Positions 1-7,909 are shown, numbered from the stretch's first letter. The stretch: 15,986 nucleotides of DNA from DASRAJ01 sp039920305 (GCA_039920305.1 JBDSEA010000118.1:1-15986); one strand, 5' to 3'. Translations and numbers: made by a program. Notes: generated by a model from the sequence alone, not told the origin.

Positions 1-1
1 C

Positions 2-421
2 GGAATACCCATAAGCGCCGCAACCCTGCGCAACTATTTTGCAACGGGAACAGGCAGCTATACTGTTACGGTTACCAATGAGAATGGCTGTTCCAAAACA
101 TCTCCTGTTACCAATGTTACCTCATCCTGCAGGATGGCAGAAGCAGAAGAGCTGCTAACCAGCAAGCTGAGCCTTTATCCAAATCCAAGTAACGGTCAGT
201 TTATAGCAGAGCTTCAATTTTCAGAGGATGTGAATGTGCAGGCTGATATCGAGATCCTGAACACACTCGGACAAAGCATTTACCTCAACCGCACTGCGGT
301 GGTGAATGGCAAAATGATAGAAGAAGTGAAATTTGATGGCTCAGTGCCTGCAGGCAATTATTTTGTAAGGGTAACGGCGGGTAACAGTGTTTACACCGGG
401 AGAATAATTTATCAGAAGTAA
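2..421 (+). CDS. T9SS-sorted secreted protein, C-terminal part (5' end outside window)
   Basis: The frame is open from the first bases of the window, so this is the last ~139 codons of a larger gene. The visible N-terminal part is the end of an Ig/PKD-like beta-sandwich with the phrase GSYTVTVTNENGCSKTSP. It is followed by a type A T9SS C-terminal sorting domain: the LSLYPNPSNGQF start motif, a middle strand region with ILNTLGQ, and the final AGNYFVRV...GRIIYQK strand. In this family the domain directs export across the outer membrane by T9SS, with cleavage and often anchoring at the cell surface. What the mature protein does cannot be told from this fragment. An in-frame ATG at 134 is internal, not the start. 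The tail closely resembles that of the next gene, suggesting tandem paralogues. A strong terminator follows the stop codon. Confidence 0.88.
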   Translation, partial: GIPISAATLRNYFATGTGSYTVTVTNENGCSKTSPVTNVTSSCRMAEAEELLTSKLSLYPNPSNGQFIAELQFSEDVNVQADIEILNTLGQSIYLNRTAVVNGKMIEEVKFDGSVPAGNYFVRVTAGNSVYTGRIIYQK

Positions 422-444
422 TTACACTCCCATTTCATTGACTC

Positions 445-482
445 AGCAAAGCCCCTCCTCAACGAGGGGTTTTGCTGTTTTT
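445..482 (+). terminator. Rho-independent terminator after the first T9SS gene
   Basis: A 13-bp stem (445-457 with 464-476, one G-T wobble) closes a 6-base loop and is followed by a run of T at 478-482. It lies 24 bases after the stop codon, so transcription of the upstream gene should end here and the next gene should have its own promoter. Confidence 0.9.
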
Positions 483-534
483 AAACAGTAAGACTTTGCC
501 TTAAATTGTTGTTTTCTGTGAAGCTGCATTCATT

Positions 535-542
535 TAGTTTTG
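535..542 (+). promoter_or_regulatory. Candidate Bacteroidota -7 promoter element (TAGTTTTG)
   Basis: This matches the Bacteroidota -7 consensus TAnnTTTG and lies 104 bases before the ATG at 647. TTG triplets lie at 506-508 and 509-511, slightly further upstream than the usual -33 spacing. The predicted leader contains a 6-bp hairpin (575-589) and a perfect 12-base palindrome TGGTTTAAACCA (598-609). The assignment rests on the motif alone. Confidence 0.4.
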
Positions 543-646
543 GGCTCTAAGATTGAAAAGTCCTGCTTTGATTTCCTGAACTTTTCAGGGTACATAGTGG
601 TTTAAACCAGCAATTCATAAAACATTTCTTCACCTCACCATTCTTC

Positions 647-3600
647 ATGAAAAAAAATTACACTTTCTTCTTTTTATCCGTCTTATTTCTCTGCGGGATT
701 CAGAATGGGTTTTCACAGGTTGCTTATTATGTTTTTGCTTCTTCCGGCAGCAGCTTTAGCTCTGTGGCAGGCGGAGCGGGAACCATTGTGGTTGCCACCA
801 CTGCTGACGATGAAAACTTTGGTACGTTTCCCATCGGTTTTACTTTCACCTTTAATGGTAATGAGTATTCCACCTTCGGATTGAATGCCAATGGCTTCAT
901 CTCGATGGGCTATGTACCCGTAACTACAAACAATGCCCTTAGCTCCGGGCTGAATAACAACATCATTGCAGGTTTTAATAATGATCTGTATGGGATTGCT
1001 GCCGGTGCACAGATCTCTTATCAGACTTCCGGCGCGCCGGGCAGCCGTGTCCTGACTGCCGAATGGGGTAACTGGGGTTTTTTCAGCGGGGGAGGAGGGA
1101 ATGAATTTAATTTTCAGATCAGGCTTCTTGAAGGATCAAACAAGATACAGGTGGTTTATGGGAATTGCCCGGGGAACACTTCTAAAACTTTACAGGTTGG
1201 CATACGCGGACAAACCAATTTAGATTTCAGTAACAGAACTACGCTCGTTAACTGGTCGGCTACCACATCAGGAACCAGCAGCAGTGCTAACTGTACTTAC
1301 AGTGCCACGGTAAAGCCCCCCTCTGGACTTACTTTTGAATGGACACCTGCAGCATTACCAAAAACCTGTGGCACCATATCTTCAGCTCAGCAGACCGGTA
1401 CTGCATCGCCCGGCTCTGCTGCAAATCCAATACTCAGGATAGACATACCGGTAAACGGCAGTACAGGCTCCCTTACCCTTAACTCCATTACTGTAGTTTC
1501 CAGAAATACTACTGACAATGATATTGCTTCAGGTGGCGTAAAAATTTATACCGGAACCTCTGCTGCACCCACTGCGCAGATCGGAAGCGGCGTAAGCTTT
1601 TCCGCCGGAAGCGCTGTGATATCATCCTTGAATACGATCCTGATAACGGGCACCAATTACCTCTGGATTACTTATGATTTAAAGATCACTGCCGTAGTGA
1701 GCAATGTTCTTGATGCAAAGGTGAATATCGGCGGCATCAGTATTTCAGCCTCGGGGGGAGCACTTGCACCCGGTTCACAACCAGTGAGCATCCTGAATCC
1801 CGCAGGAAGTAAAACCGTAAATTATTGCACCCCTGTTAGCACCTATGGCGGATGCTCCGGCGACCAGATCACCGGATTTACCTTCGCTGGCATTAATTAT
1901 AATAATGCAGGCTGTATTTCATCACCCGGCTATGTTGATGTGGGAACCACCGGTACAACCACGCAGGGACAAACCAATTCTTTTACTCTTACACTCGCTG
2001 ACCCGAGTGATTATGGAGCCATCTGGATTGACTTTAATGACAATGCTTCCTTTGAAGATGTGAATGAACTGGTGTACAGCGGTGGCCCCGGCACAAGCCA
2101 GACCGGAAGTATTTCCATTCCGGTTACTGCCAATGCAGGAACCCACAGGGTACGCGTAAGAGACAGTTATTCAGTTGCAGTTCCATCAAGTTGCGGGGGA
2201 GTTTCCTATGGAGAAACGAAAGATTTCCGGCTAACAATCAATACCGCCGTAAACTGTTCCGGAGCTCCGGCGGCATCCGCAACGGTATCATCATCCAACC
2301 CGGTTTGCAGCGCAGGGGCCTTTACTCTTTCGCTTAGCGTTACCTATGTAGACCTGGGAATAACTTTTCAATGGCAATCCTCTTCAAATGGAAATACCTA
2401 TACAAATATTGCGGGAGCGACAAGCTATTCTTATTTGGCTTCGCAATCTGCTGCTGCCTACTACCGCTGCAAGATAACCTGTACCCAATCAGGGCAATCC
2501 ATTTTTTCTTCTGCCCTGCTTGTAAACCAGAACCAATTTACCAGTTGTTATTGTATCCCTGCCGGAAGCGATTGTTTCGAAGACAAGATAACCTCCGTAG
2601 CTTTTGGAGGAATCAATAATGCATCATCCTGCTCCGCCAATGGCTACGGGGATTATTCATTGCAAACTGCAGCAATCACCCAGGGTGCATCGCATTCTGT
2701 TTCAGTTGGCGTAAGCAACGGCGGAACTGAATATGTAAGTGTGTGGATTGACTATAATCACAATGCAGTATTTGATGCATCTGAAAGAACATTTATCGGT
2801 TCAGGATTCAATCAAACCATCAGCAGCACCATTCAAATTTCTCCCACAGCGCTTACCGGCATAACACGCATGAGGGTGCGGCTGGAATTTGCCTTTGAGC
2901 CCACTGACCCGTGCAGCTTTTTTGATTATGGCGAAACGGAAGATTACTCGGTTAATATTTCAGCCTGCAATTCCTTTACATTTTATGCAGATGCCGATGG
3001 TGACGGCTATGGAAATCCACTAAACATACTGTCAGCATGCTCACTGCCTTCAGGATATGTTACAAACAATACGGATTGCAATGATGCAAACAGTGCTGTT
3101 CGTCCGGGTGCAGCCGAGGTTTGTAATGGTATTGATGATGATTGTGATAACCTTATAGATGAAGGCTTAGCTCAGAATATATTTTTTGCTGATGCAGATC
3201 ATGACACCTATGGAAATATATCCTCAACCATTTCAACGTGCCAGTCATCAGCCCCTGCCGGATATGTAACAAACAGCACGGATTGCAATGATGCAAACAG
3301 TGCTGTTCATCCGGGTGCAGCGGAGGTTTGCAACGGCATTGATGATGATTGTGATAACCTTACAGATGAAGGCTTAGCTCAGAATATATTTTTTGCTGAT
3401 GCAGATAATGACACCTATGGAAATATATCCTCAACCATTTCAACATGCCAGTCATCAGCCCCTGCCGGCTATGTAACAAACAGCACAGATTGCAATGATG
3501 CGAGTGCCTCAATAAACCCGGGAGCTCCTGATATATGCAACGGCATTGATGATAACTGCAATGGCATGACCGATGAAAATGCTTTCTCCGCCACGGTCAC

Positions 3601-4354
3601 ACCTGCGGGCAGTGTTGCGTTTTGCAAGGGCACGCCTTTTACTCTAACAGCAAATGGGGGGACAGGAATCACCTACCAGTGGCTGAAAAATTCTGCCAGC
3701 ATCTCAGGCGCCACCGGCATGACCTATTCACCGGCTCAAACTGCCTCTTATTCAGTCAGGGAAACCAATTCATTCAGTTGTACTGCAACATCGCCTGTAA
3801 CCTCTGTTACAGTAAATCCGCTGCCTTCCGCTACCATCACGACCCAGGGCAGCCTCGATATATGTGCTGCGGGCTCTGTAGTGCTCCAGGCAAACAGCGG
3901 TGCAGGATTAACGTATCAGTGGAAGAAGGGGACAAATAACCTGTCAGGGGCTACCGGTCAAAGCTATACCGCAACTACTACCGGGACCTATAAAGTGGTG
4001 GTAACCAACAGCAATGGATGCAGCAAGACTTCAGCGGGAAAGAATGTTACGAAATCCTGCAAAGAAAATTTTGTATCTGAAAGCATTTCTACGGCTTTAC
4101 TGGTATTGTATCCCAACCCTTCGGACGGAGCTTTTGTCCTGGAATTGCAATTGCAGAATATGCCGTCATCAGGAAATGCTGTTTTAATCATTGCGAATAC
4201 CCTTGGACAGATTATCCTTGAAGAAAAGATTCCTGTAAATAATGGTTTGATCAGCAAAGAGGTTCAAATCAATGATGCTGCATCAGGAATCTACCTGGTG
4301 AAAGTGATGGCTGATAACCTGGTATTCTCCCGGCAGATCATAATCAGTAAATAA
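647..4354 (+). CDS. Large multidomain T9SS cargo protein with GEVED, MopE-like and Ig-like domains
   Basis: This 1235-residue protein has a signal peptide at residues 1-24 (ending GFSQ). Domain order: an aromatic, Gly-rich beta-sandwich region (~25-240); a region resembling the BNR-neuraminidase-associated N-terminal domain (~245-392, with NYLWITYDL); a first GEVED domain (~393-532, ending YGETKDF); an Ig-like domain (~537-634); a second GEVED domain (~635-773, YGETEDY); three MopE-like metal-binding repeats (~779-976) with DADGDGYGN and DCNDA...CNGIDDDCDN motifs; two Ig/PKD-like domains (~978-1140); and a T9SS type A sorting domain (~1150-1235, LYPNPSDGAF). The acidic DxDxDG loops are the kind that bind calcium. 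The protein is probably a cell-surface or secreted adhesin-like protein; no catalytic domain is visible. It starts at the ATG directly before a Lys-rich signal peptide. The two middle MopE repeats are nearly identical in DNA. Confidence 0.93.
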   Translation: MKKNYTFFFLSVLFLCGIQNGFSQVAYYVFASSGSSFSSVAGGAGTIVVATTADDENFGTFPIGFTFTFNGNEYSTFGLNANGFISMGYVPVTTNNALSSGLNNNIIAGFNNDLYGIAAGAQISYQTSGAPGSRVLTAEWGNWGFFSGGGGNEFNFQIRLLEGSNKIQVVYGNCPGNTSKTLQVGIRGQTNLDFSNRTTLVNWSATTSGTSSSANCTYSATVKPPSGLTFEWTPAALPKTCGTISSAQQTGTASPGSAANPILRIDIPVNGSTGSLTLNSITVVSRNTTDNDIASGGVKIYTGTSAAPTAQIGSGVSFSAGSAVISSLNTILITGTNYLWITYDLKITAVVSNVLDAKVNIGGISISASGGALAPGSQPVSILNPAGSKTVNYCTPVSTYGGCSGDQITGFTFAGINYNNAGCISSPGYVDVGTTGTTTQGQTNSFTLTLADPSDYGAIWIDFNDNASFEDVNELVYSGGPGTSQTGSISIPVTANAGTHRVRVRDSYSVAVPSSCGGVSYGETKDFRLTINTAVNCSGAPAASATVSSSNPVCSAGAFTLSLSVTYVDLGITFQWQSSSNGNTYTNIAGATSYSYLASQSAAAYYRCKITCTQSGQSIFSSALLVNQNQFTSCYCIPAGSDCFEDKITSVAFGGINNASSCSANGYGDYSLQTAAITQGASHSVSVGVSNGGTEYVSVWIDYNHNAVFDASERTFIGSGFNQTISSTIQISPTALTGITRMRVRLEFAFEPTDPCSFFDYGETEDYSVNISACNSFTFYADADGDGYGNPLNILSACSLPSGYVTNNTDCNDANSAVRPGAAEVCNGIDDDCDNLIDEGLAQNIFFADADHDTYGNISSTISTCQSSAPAGYVTNSTDCNDANSAVHPGAAEVCNGIDDDCDNLTDEGLAQNIFFADADNDTYGNISSTISTCQSSAPAGYVTNSTDCNDASASINPGAPDICNGIDDNCNGMTDENAFSATVTPAGSVAFCKGTPFTLTANGGTGITYQWLKNSASISGATGMTYSPAQTASYSVRETNSFSCTATSPVTSVTVNPLPSATITTQGSLDICAAGSVVLQANSGAGLTYQWKKGTNNLSGATGQSYTATTTGTYKVVVTNSNGCSKTSAGKNVTKSCKENFVSESISTALLVLYPNPSDGAFVLELQLQNMPSSGNAVLIIANTLGQIILEEKIPVNNGLISKEVQINDAASGIYLVKVMADNLVFSRQIIISK
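3074..3487 (+). repeat. Two 207-bp tandem copies encoding MopE-like repeats
   Basis: The unit 3074-3280 is repeated at 3281-3487 with about 10 differences in 207 bases, only three of which change the amino acid (R to H, I to T, H to N). A diverged partial third copy begins at 3488 in the same register (GATTGCAATGATGC). The period is exactly 69 codons, so copy number can change without breaking the frame. An older, more diverged unit precedes them from about 2981. Confidence 0.92.
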
Positions 4355-4371
4355 GATTCAGAAAATTTTTC

Positions 4372-4405
4372 AAGGAGCTCCTGTTTTCGGAAGGAGCTTT
4401 TTCTT
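4372..4405 (+). terminator. Rho-independent terminator after the 1235-residue gene
   Basis: AGCTCCT at 4376-4382 pairs with AGGAGCT at 4392-4398. G-T and A-T pairs extend the base of the stem out to 4372/4402, and a T-rich tract (4398-4405) follows. It sits between this gene and the convergent minus-strand gene. Confidence 0.8.
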
Positions 4406-4513
4406 ATTGCACCCGCCTGATTTTTCAAAGCTGAAATTCAAAAAGCATCGCTATGTAAAGTATCATGGATGCAGTATGATGTATGAGGAGCAAACCAGCA
4501 ATGCCTGTTGAAA

Positions 4514-5752
4514 TCACTGGTTGATAACTTTGAAAGTCCGGCGGGTGTCGCCGAGAAAAATTTCCAGAAGATATGTTCCTCCTGCATAGCCCTCCAGTGA
4601 AACCGGTTCAATAAAATGCTGCTGAAGATTTTTCACCGGGCTGCGCAGAACCTGCTGCCCGCCGGCATTGTAAATGGCATAGGAAAATAACCGGGATTGA
4701 TCCGCATTACACTCGATGGAATAATGCCCTCCAGGTTCACCGGTAAGGAGTTTCACTTCATCAGCCAGGACGGCATTGATATTAATGACCGGAGAATAGG
4801 TATAGGTGGCGTCAGTGTTTACCTGCTTTAGACGGTAATATTCGGTTGTCCGGAGCACCTGATCATCAGTGAATGAGTAGGAGGTAGAAAACGCTGATTC
4901 TCCGGCACCGTCCAGTTTTCCGATCTCTTCGAAGGTGCCATCATCTCTCATTTTTTCTACAGAGAAATAGGCATTATTATGTTCGGAGGCAGTAACCCAT
5001 TCGAGAACATTTCCTTCCGCACTGCTGAACCCGGAGAAAGACGAAAGCACTATGGGAAGGACCACGGCAGGCTGAACCACGATATCGTCAATAAAATAGT
5101 AGGCTGTTGTAGTAAATCCGGTATGCATAGTATGTGAGGTTGCTGCATCATCCTTAAAATTACCGATAGTAAAGTATGTATATGCGGTGGTAGGTGTATA
5201 TATAAAAGACTGGATCTGCCAGGTACTGCTCCACAATTCAGTAGTAATATCCAGCTCGGGAGTTACGCTGATGGGTTCCCAGGTTGACTGTGTGAGTGGG
5301 GCGGCAGAGAAATCTATTGCCACATGATCAGTGCTTGAGCCGCCATAACAGTTGGTACCGTTAGTCCAGTAAAATGAAACCTCATACGCCACCCCGACCT
5401 GCATCGGCGAGGAGAGCTGTATTGACAGGTACTCCCGAAAATTGACTACATAGGGAGAGTAAGTAGCAAATCCCATGATTGCACTGCCTGTATTTGCATC
5501 CACAGTTCCAAAGGTGGTGTAGGGTAGATCAACGCCGTTTGATCCGGAGGTAGTCATATAATCGGGACTCGCATACCCTGATCCCTGGAAGCCGTTCACA
5601 TTAGACCAAGAGGTACATTTGAACCAGTCACCATAATTGTTGGGATTAGCTGTGTTTGTTTCGAAGCTGTTATTAGGAACAAGGTTCTGGGCCCGGACTG
5701 CCAATACAGCCACTTGAGATATGAGGATAATAAAAATTCTTATTGCGGCCAT
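4514..5752 (-). CDS. T9SS-type secreted protein with CBM-like and FnIII-like domains
   Basis: The 412-residue product starts with a hydrophobic signal peptide (residues 1-21, cleavage probably after AVRA). Residues ~23-228 begin NLVPNNSFET and resemble the jelly-roll, carbohydrate-binding-module-like domain common in Bacteroidota surface proteins; the function is not demonstrable here. Residues ~232-328, starting LPIVLSSFSG and with WVTASEHNN and YYRLKQV, form the FnIII-like module that usually precedes a T9SS tail. The last ~80 residues look like a sorting domain, ending GGTYLLEIFLGDTRRTFKV, but lack the usual YPNP entry motif, so this is a diverged tail. The gene is convergent with the large T9SS gene and downstream of the desaturase on the same strand. 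Its own promoter-like element lies about 40 bases before the start, so it is probably transcribed alone. Confidence 0.87.
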   Translation of the reverse strand: MAAIRIFIILISQVAVLAVRAQNLVPNNSFETNTANPNNYGDWFKCTSWSNVNGFQGSGYASPDYMTTSGSNGVDLPYTTFGTVDANTGSAIMGFATYSPYVVNFREYLSIQLSSPMQVGVAYEVSFYWTNGTNCYGGSSTDHVAIDFSAAPLTQSTWEPISVTPELDITTELWSSTWQIQSFIYTPTTAYTYFTIGNFKDDAATSHTMHTGFTTTAYYFIDDIVVQPAVVLPIVLSSFSGFSSAEGNVLEWVTASEHNNAYFSVEKMRDDGTFEEIGKLDGAGESAFSTSYSFTDDQVLRTTEYYRLKQVNTDATYTYSPVININAVLADEVKLLTGEPGGHYSIECNADQSRLFSYAIYNAGGQQVLRSPVKNLQQHFIEPVSLEGYAGGTYLLEIFLGDTRRTFKVINQ

Positions 5753-5791
5753 TGCTGATTTTCCATCCGGATAAACCGGTGGATTCCGCTA

Positions 5792-5799
5792 CAAAATTA
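5792..5799 (-). promoter_or_regulatory. Candidate -7 promoter element (TAATTTTG) for the 4514-5752 gene
   Basis: Read on the minus strand this is TAATTTTG, matching TAnnTTTG, 40 bases upstream of the ATG. No convincing -33 TTG is seen at the usual spacing. The 151-base gap 5753-5903 contains little else beyond a 6-bp hairpin at 5890-5906 at the end of the desaturase gene, which lacks a T-run. Confidence 0.42.
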
Positions 5800-5903
5800 T
5801 AATAAAATCCCTTCATGATTTCTATCGCCGGTACCGAATGGGAAACTTGTATGGGAATAAAATCGCGCTGGACACCATTTCTGATAATTTGATTTGAATG
5901 AAA

Positions 5904-6971
5904 TCACCCCTCCCTTCCCATCCGCTTCAAAAACCGGTAGTGGGAAGCGATTGCCGAACCAAATGTGGGATTAAAATGATAGGGTACGTGATACTCTTCA
6001 GCAGTTTGTCTCACAATATTGCTGATAGCAGGATAGTGAACGCTGCACGTCTTGGGAAACAGGTGATGCTCCACCTGATAATTCAATCCTCCCATATACC
6101 AGGTAAGGAATTTATTTTTCATGGCAAAGTTGCTGGTCGTCTTCATCTGGAATACCGCCCAGGCCTGCTCGTTCATTTCTTCAAGGTCTGCAGCGTGATC
6201 GGTGTTGCTCACGGTGTGCGCCATCTGAAAAGTGATGCCGAGAATGGTTCCACAAACAAAATGAAGGGTAAGAAATCCGATCAGCCATTGCCAGAATGGA
6301 AAGATCATCAGGGGAACTACAATCGTGTATCCGTAATAAATGATTTTTGATACAATGAGCAGCACCCATTCCTGGGCAGGATGTTTTTTGTTTTTGTAGG
6401 GGCCAAGGTCACGCTGGAGCATCTTCTTGTAATCCTTGATGAAGACCCAGAAAATGGTGGCAAAGGCATATGCAATGAAGGCAGCCACGTGCTGTATGCG
6501 ATGAATGGGCTTGCGCTCTTCAAACGGTGAAAGCCGGATAAATGGAGCCAGCTCCAGGTCCTCATCCACCTGATGCACATTGGTGTAAACGTGATGTACC
6601 ACATTGTGTGTGATTGACCATACGTAGCGGTTGCCGCCAATGATGTTGAGCGTATAGCCGAGAAGGTAGTTGATGGTCTTGTTGTTTGAATAGGAACCGT
6701 GAATGCTGTCATGTGCTACCGCCATTCCCAAACCGGCGAATGCGGCACCCATGAGGGCACACAGTACCCATAAAAAAGATAGCGGAAGGAAATTGGCAAG
6801 GATCAATCCATAGCAACCGAAACCAACGGCAAAGAGCACAATGGTTTTTATAACCATGTAGCTGTCAGCATTTTCACGAAGCTTTCTATGCTGAAAGTAC
6901 TGGTTAACACGATTACGAAGTTGCTGATGAAATTCCGCGGTGAGCGTCTTAGCCTGAAGGGTATCTTGCAT
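5904..6971 (-). CDS. Membrane fatty-acid (acyl-CoA type) desaturase
   Basis: This 355-residue integral membrane protein introduces a double bond into a fatty acyl chain using a di-iron centre, O2 and electrons from a redox partner. The three diagnostic histidine boxes are present: HDSIH (residues 87-91), HNVVHH (122-127) and QVEHH (299-303). A further His lies in QMAHT (~252). The hydrophobic stretches at ~41-60, 62-85, 163-180, 203-223 and 228-250 fit the usual membrane layout. The QxxHH third box points to the front-end/linoleoyl-CoA-desaturase-like branch, but there is no cytochrome b5 domain, so electrons must come from a separate protein. Regioselectivity cannot be read from sequence. 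Its length is typical of the family. The ATG at 6969-6971 sits just after a TAnnTTTG element. The likely role is adjusting membrane fluidity. Confidence 0.95.
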   Translation of the reverse strand: MQDTLQAKTLTAEFHQQLRNRVNQYFQHRKLRENADSYMVIKTIVLFAVGFGCYGLILANFLPLSFLWVLCALMGAAFAGLGMAVAHDSIHGSYSNNKTINYLLGYTLNIIGGNRYVWSITHNVVHHVYTNVHQVDEDLELAPFIRLSPFEERKPIHRIQHVAAFIAYAFATIFWVFIKDYKKMLQRDLGPYKNKKHPAQEWVLLIVSKIIYYGYTIVVPLMIFPFWQWLIGFLTLHFVCGTILGITFQMAHTVSNTDHAADLEEMNEQAWAVFQMKTTSNFAMKNKFLTWYMGGLNYQVEHHLFPKTCSVHYPAISNIVRQTAEEYHVPYHFNPTFGSAIASHYRFLKRMGREG

Positions 6972-6988
6972 TAATTTATTTTCGCTGC

Positions 6989-6996
6989 CAAAGTTA
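6989..6996 (-). promoter_or_regulatory. Candidate -7 promoter element (TAACTTTG) for the desaturase
   Basis: On the minus strand the sequence reads TAACTTTG, a full TAnnTTTG match 18 bases upstream of the desaturase ATG. This implies a very short leader of about ten bases. No clear -33 element is visible. Confidence 0.5.
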
Positions 6997-7072
6997 CGTT
7001 ATTTGAAGGAGAATAGATTGACTTCTTCATTGCTATTCCGGAGGCATCGAAAGCAATTATTAAACTGACAGT

Positions 7073-7239
7073 TATTGCCAATGGTTGGGGATTAGAATTC
7101 CGTCTGCTGGAACCGCTGCCTGGCTTTTTGAAAAAGATAATATTAAGAGCTAAAGTTTTGGTTTTGTTCTTCAACCCCTGAACTGGAGTAGAGCAGAATT
7201 GTTCATTTGTTCCAATGTCGAGCCCAACTATTGGCAATA
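7073..7239. repeat. Imperfect 18-bp inverted repeat bounding a 131-bp core
   Basis: The left arm 7073-7090 (TATTGCCAATGGTTGGGG) matches the reverse complement of the right arm 7222-7239 (GCCCAACTATTGGCAATA) at 16 of 18 positions. The core between them carries no recognisable gene. I see no flanking target duplication. The whole stretch 6997-7265, between the desaturase promoter and the antitoxin gene, holds no convincing coding sequence: the only long frame needs a TTG start and looks unlike a protein. The pair could be the ends of a small mobile repeat or a recombination site. Confidence 0.55.
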
Positions 7240-7265
7240 CCAATTTTGTATGTAGTTCATCTGCG

Positions 7266-7571
7266 TTATGTCCCAACAGTGAGTTTCAAATGTTGCCCGA
7301 ATCCGTTTCTTACAATTCTCATAAGAGTTGAGAGTCTTATGTCGCTTGCATCGTTTTCAATTCTTGATATATAATTTTTTGTTGTTCCACATTTTTGAGC
7401 AAGTTGTTCCTGTGTCAAGTTGTGCTTGTGTCGCATTTCTTGAAGCATAACACCTAACTTAAATGTTTCGTAACCCTCTTCAAAATTGTCTCTTTTTGTT
7501 GAGCCTCTTTTACCATATTTATTGTAGATAAACACTTCAAGGTCTACCACTTTATTTTTGCTTTTCTTCAT
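7266..7571 (-). CDS. higA: HigA-type antitoxin, XRE-family helix-turn-helix protein
   Basis: This 101-residue protein has a C-terminal half (~38-90) that is a typical XRE/Cro helix-turn-helix, with LTQEQLAQKCGTTKNYISR at residues 52-70 followed by IEN. Proteins of this family bind the cognate HigB/RelE-type toxin and repress their own promoter. The gene lies directly after, and overlaps by 20 bases, a HigB-like toxin gene in the HigBA order (toxin first). That toxin gene is broken, while this one is intact from ATG to stop. A palindrome over the upstream promoter is the likely binding site. The region is A+T-rich compared with its neighbours, suggesting acquisition by transfer. Assignment to HigA rests on the domain plus the neighbour. 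Confidence 0.85.
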   Translation of the reverse strand: MKKSKNKVVDLEVFIYNKYGKRGSTKRDNFEEGYETFKLGVMLQEMRHKHNLTQEQLAQKCGTTKNYISRIENDASDIRLSTLMRIVRNGFGQHLKLTVGT

Positions 7572-7892
7572 AATATTTTGTTTTTAATTTTTCAGCTCTT
7601 TCAATTTCCGATTTAGGAGTTTTCTGTGACTTCTTTTGAAAACCATTTAAAACAATAACTAATTGTCCCTCGTCAAAAAAGCAAAATATTCTAAAAATTT
7701 TTACCTGAACTCACCCTTATTTCATAAAGTCAGTTCTTGCCTTCCAGATGTTTTAATATGTCTGCGGTATGAATTGAATGTCCCTGATTAAACGAATTGT
7801 CCTTAAGATACGGGCTTGCACTTTTTGAGTTTGCTTATTGAAAAACTCCCCAAAATAGACCTCGTAAACTTTTTAACTGCGTATTTGTCCAT
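7552..7892 (-). pseudogene. higB: Broken HigB/Gp49-type (RelE superfamily) toxin gene
   Basis: Joining frames gives a ~113-residue protein typical of HigB-like toxins, which cut mRNA on the ribosome. It begins MDKYAVKK at the ATG 7890-7892, continues YEVYFGEFFNKQTQKVQAR and ILRTIRLIRDIQFIPQTY, then LKHLEGKN, LYEIRVSSGKN, RIFCFFDEGQLVIVLNGF and QKKSQKTPKSEIERAEKL, and ends EEKQK. Four lesions separate these pieces: a one-base deletion near 7866-7870, a one-base deletion near 7755, a TGA at 7730-7732 where Gly is expected before LYEIR, and a one-base insertion in the T/A run at 7693-7697. Net length returns to a multiple of three. The 3' end overlaps the antitoxin start by 20 bases, as in working HigBA operons. 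No full-length toxin can be made from this copy. Confidence 0.88.
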
Positions 7893-7909
7893 TGAAATCG
7901 TCCAACAAG

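Noticed and set aside
5898..6350. A 150-codon plus-strand frame antisense to the desaturase.
   Set aside because: It lies opposite a gene with all three histidine boxes and shows no domain of its own.
7205..7275. attC-like integron site: GCCCAAC at 7222-7228 with GTTATGT near 7269.
   Set aside because: The two core boxes pair poorly, the inner stem is not convincing and no second site was found on the other side of the toxin-antitoxin locus. The 18-bp inverted repeat explains the pattern better.
6971..7276. A 101-codon minus-strand frame between the antitoxin and desaturase genes, whose stop overlaps the desaturase start as TAATG.
   Set aside because: It needs a TTG start, its composition does not look like a protein, it spans the inverted repeat, and the desaturase has its own promoter-like element inside the 3' end of the frame.
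7560..7900. The toxin lesions as simple sequencing or assembly errors.
   Set aside because: The long genes around it (1235 and 1436 codons) are intact, and one of the four lesions is a substitution to TGA and not a run-length change. Read inspection would still settle it.
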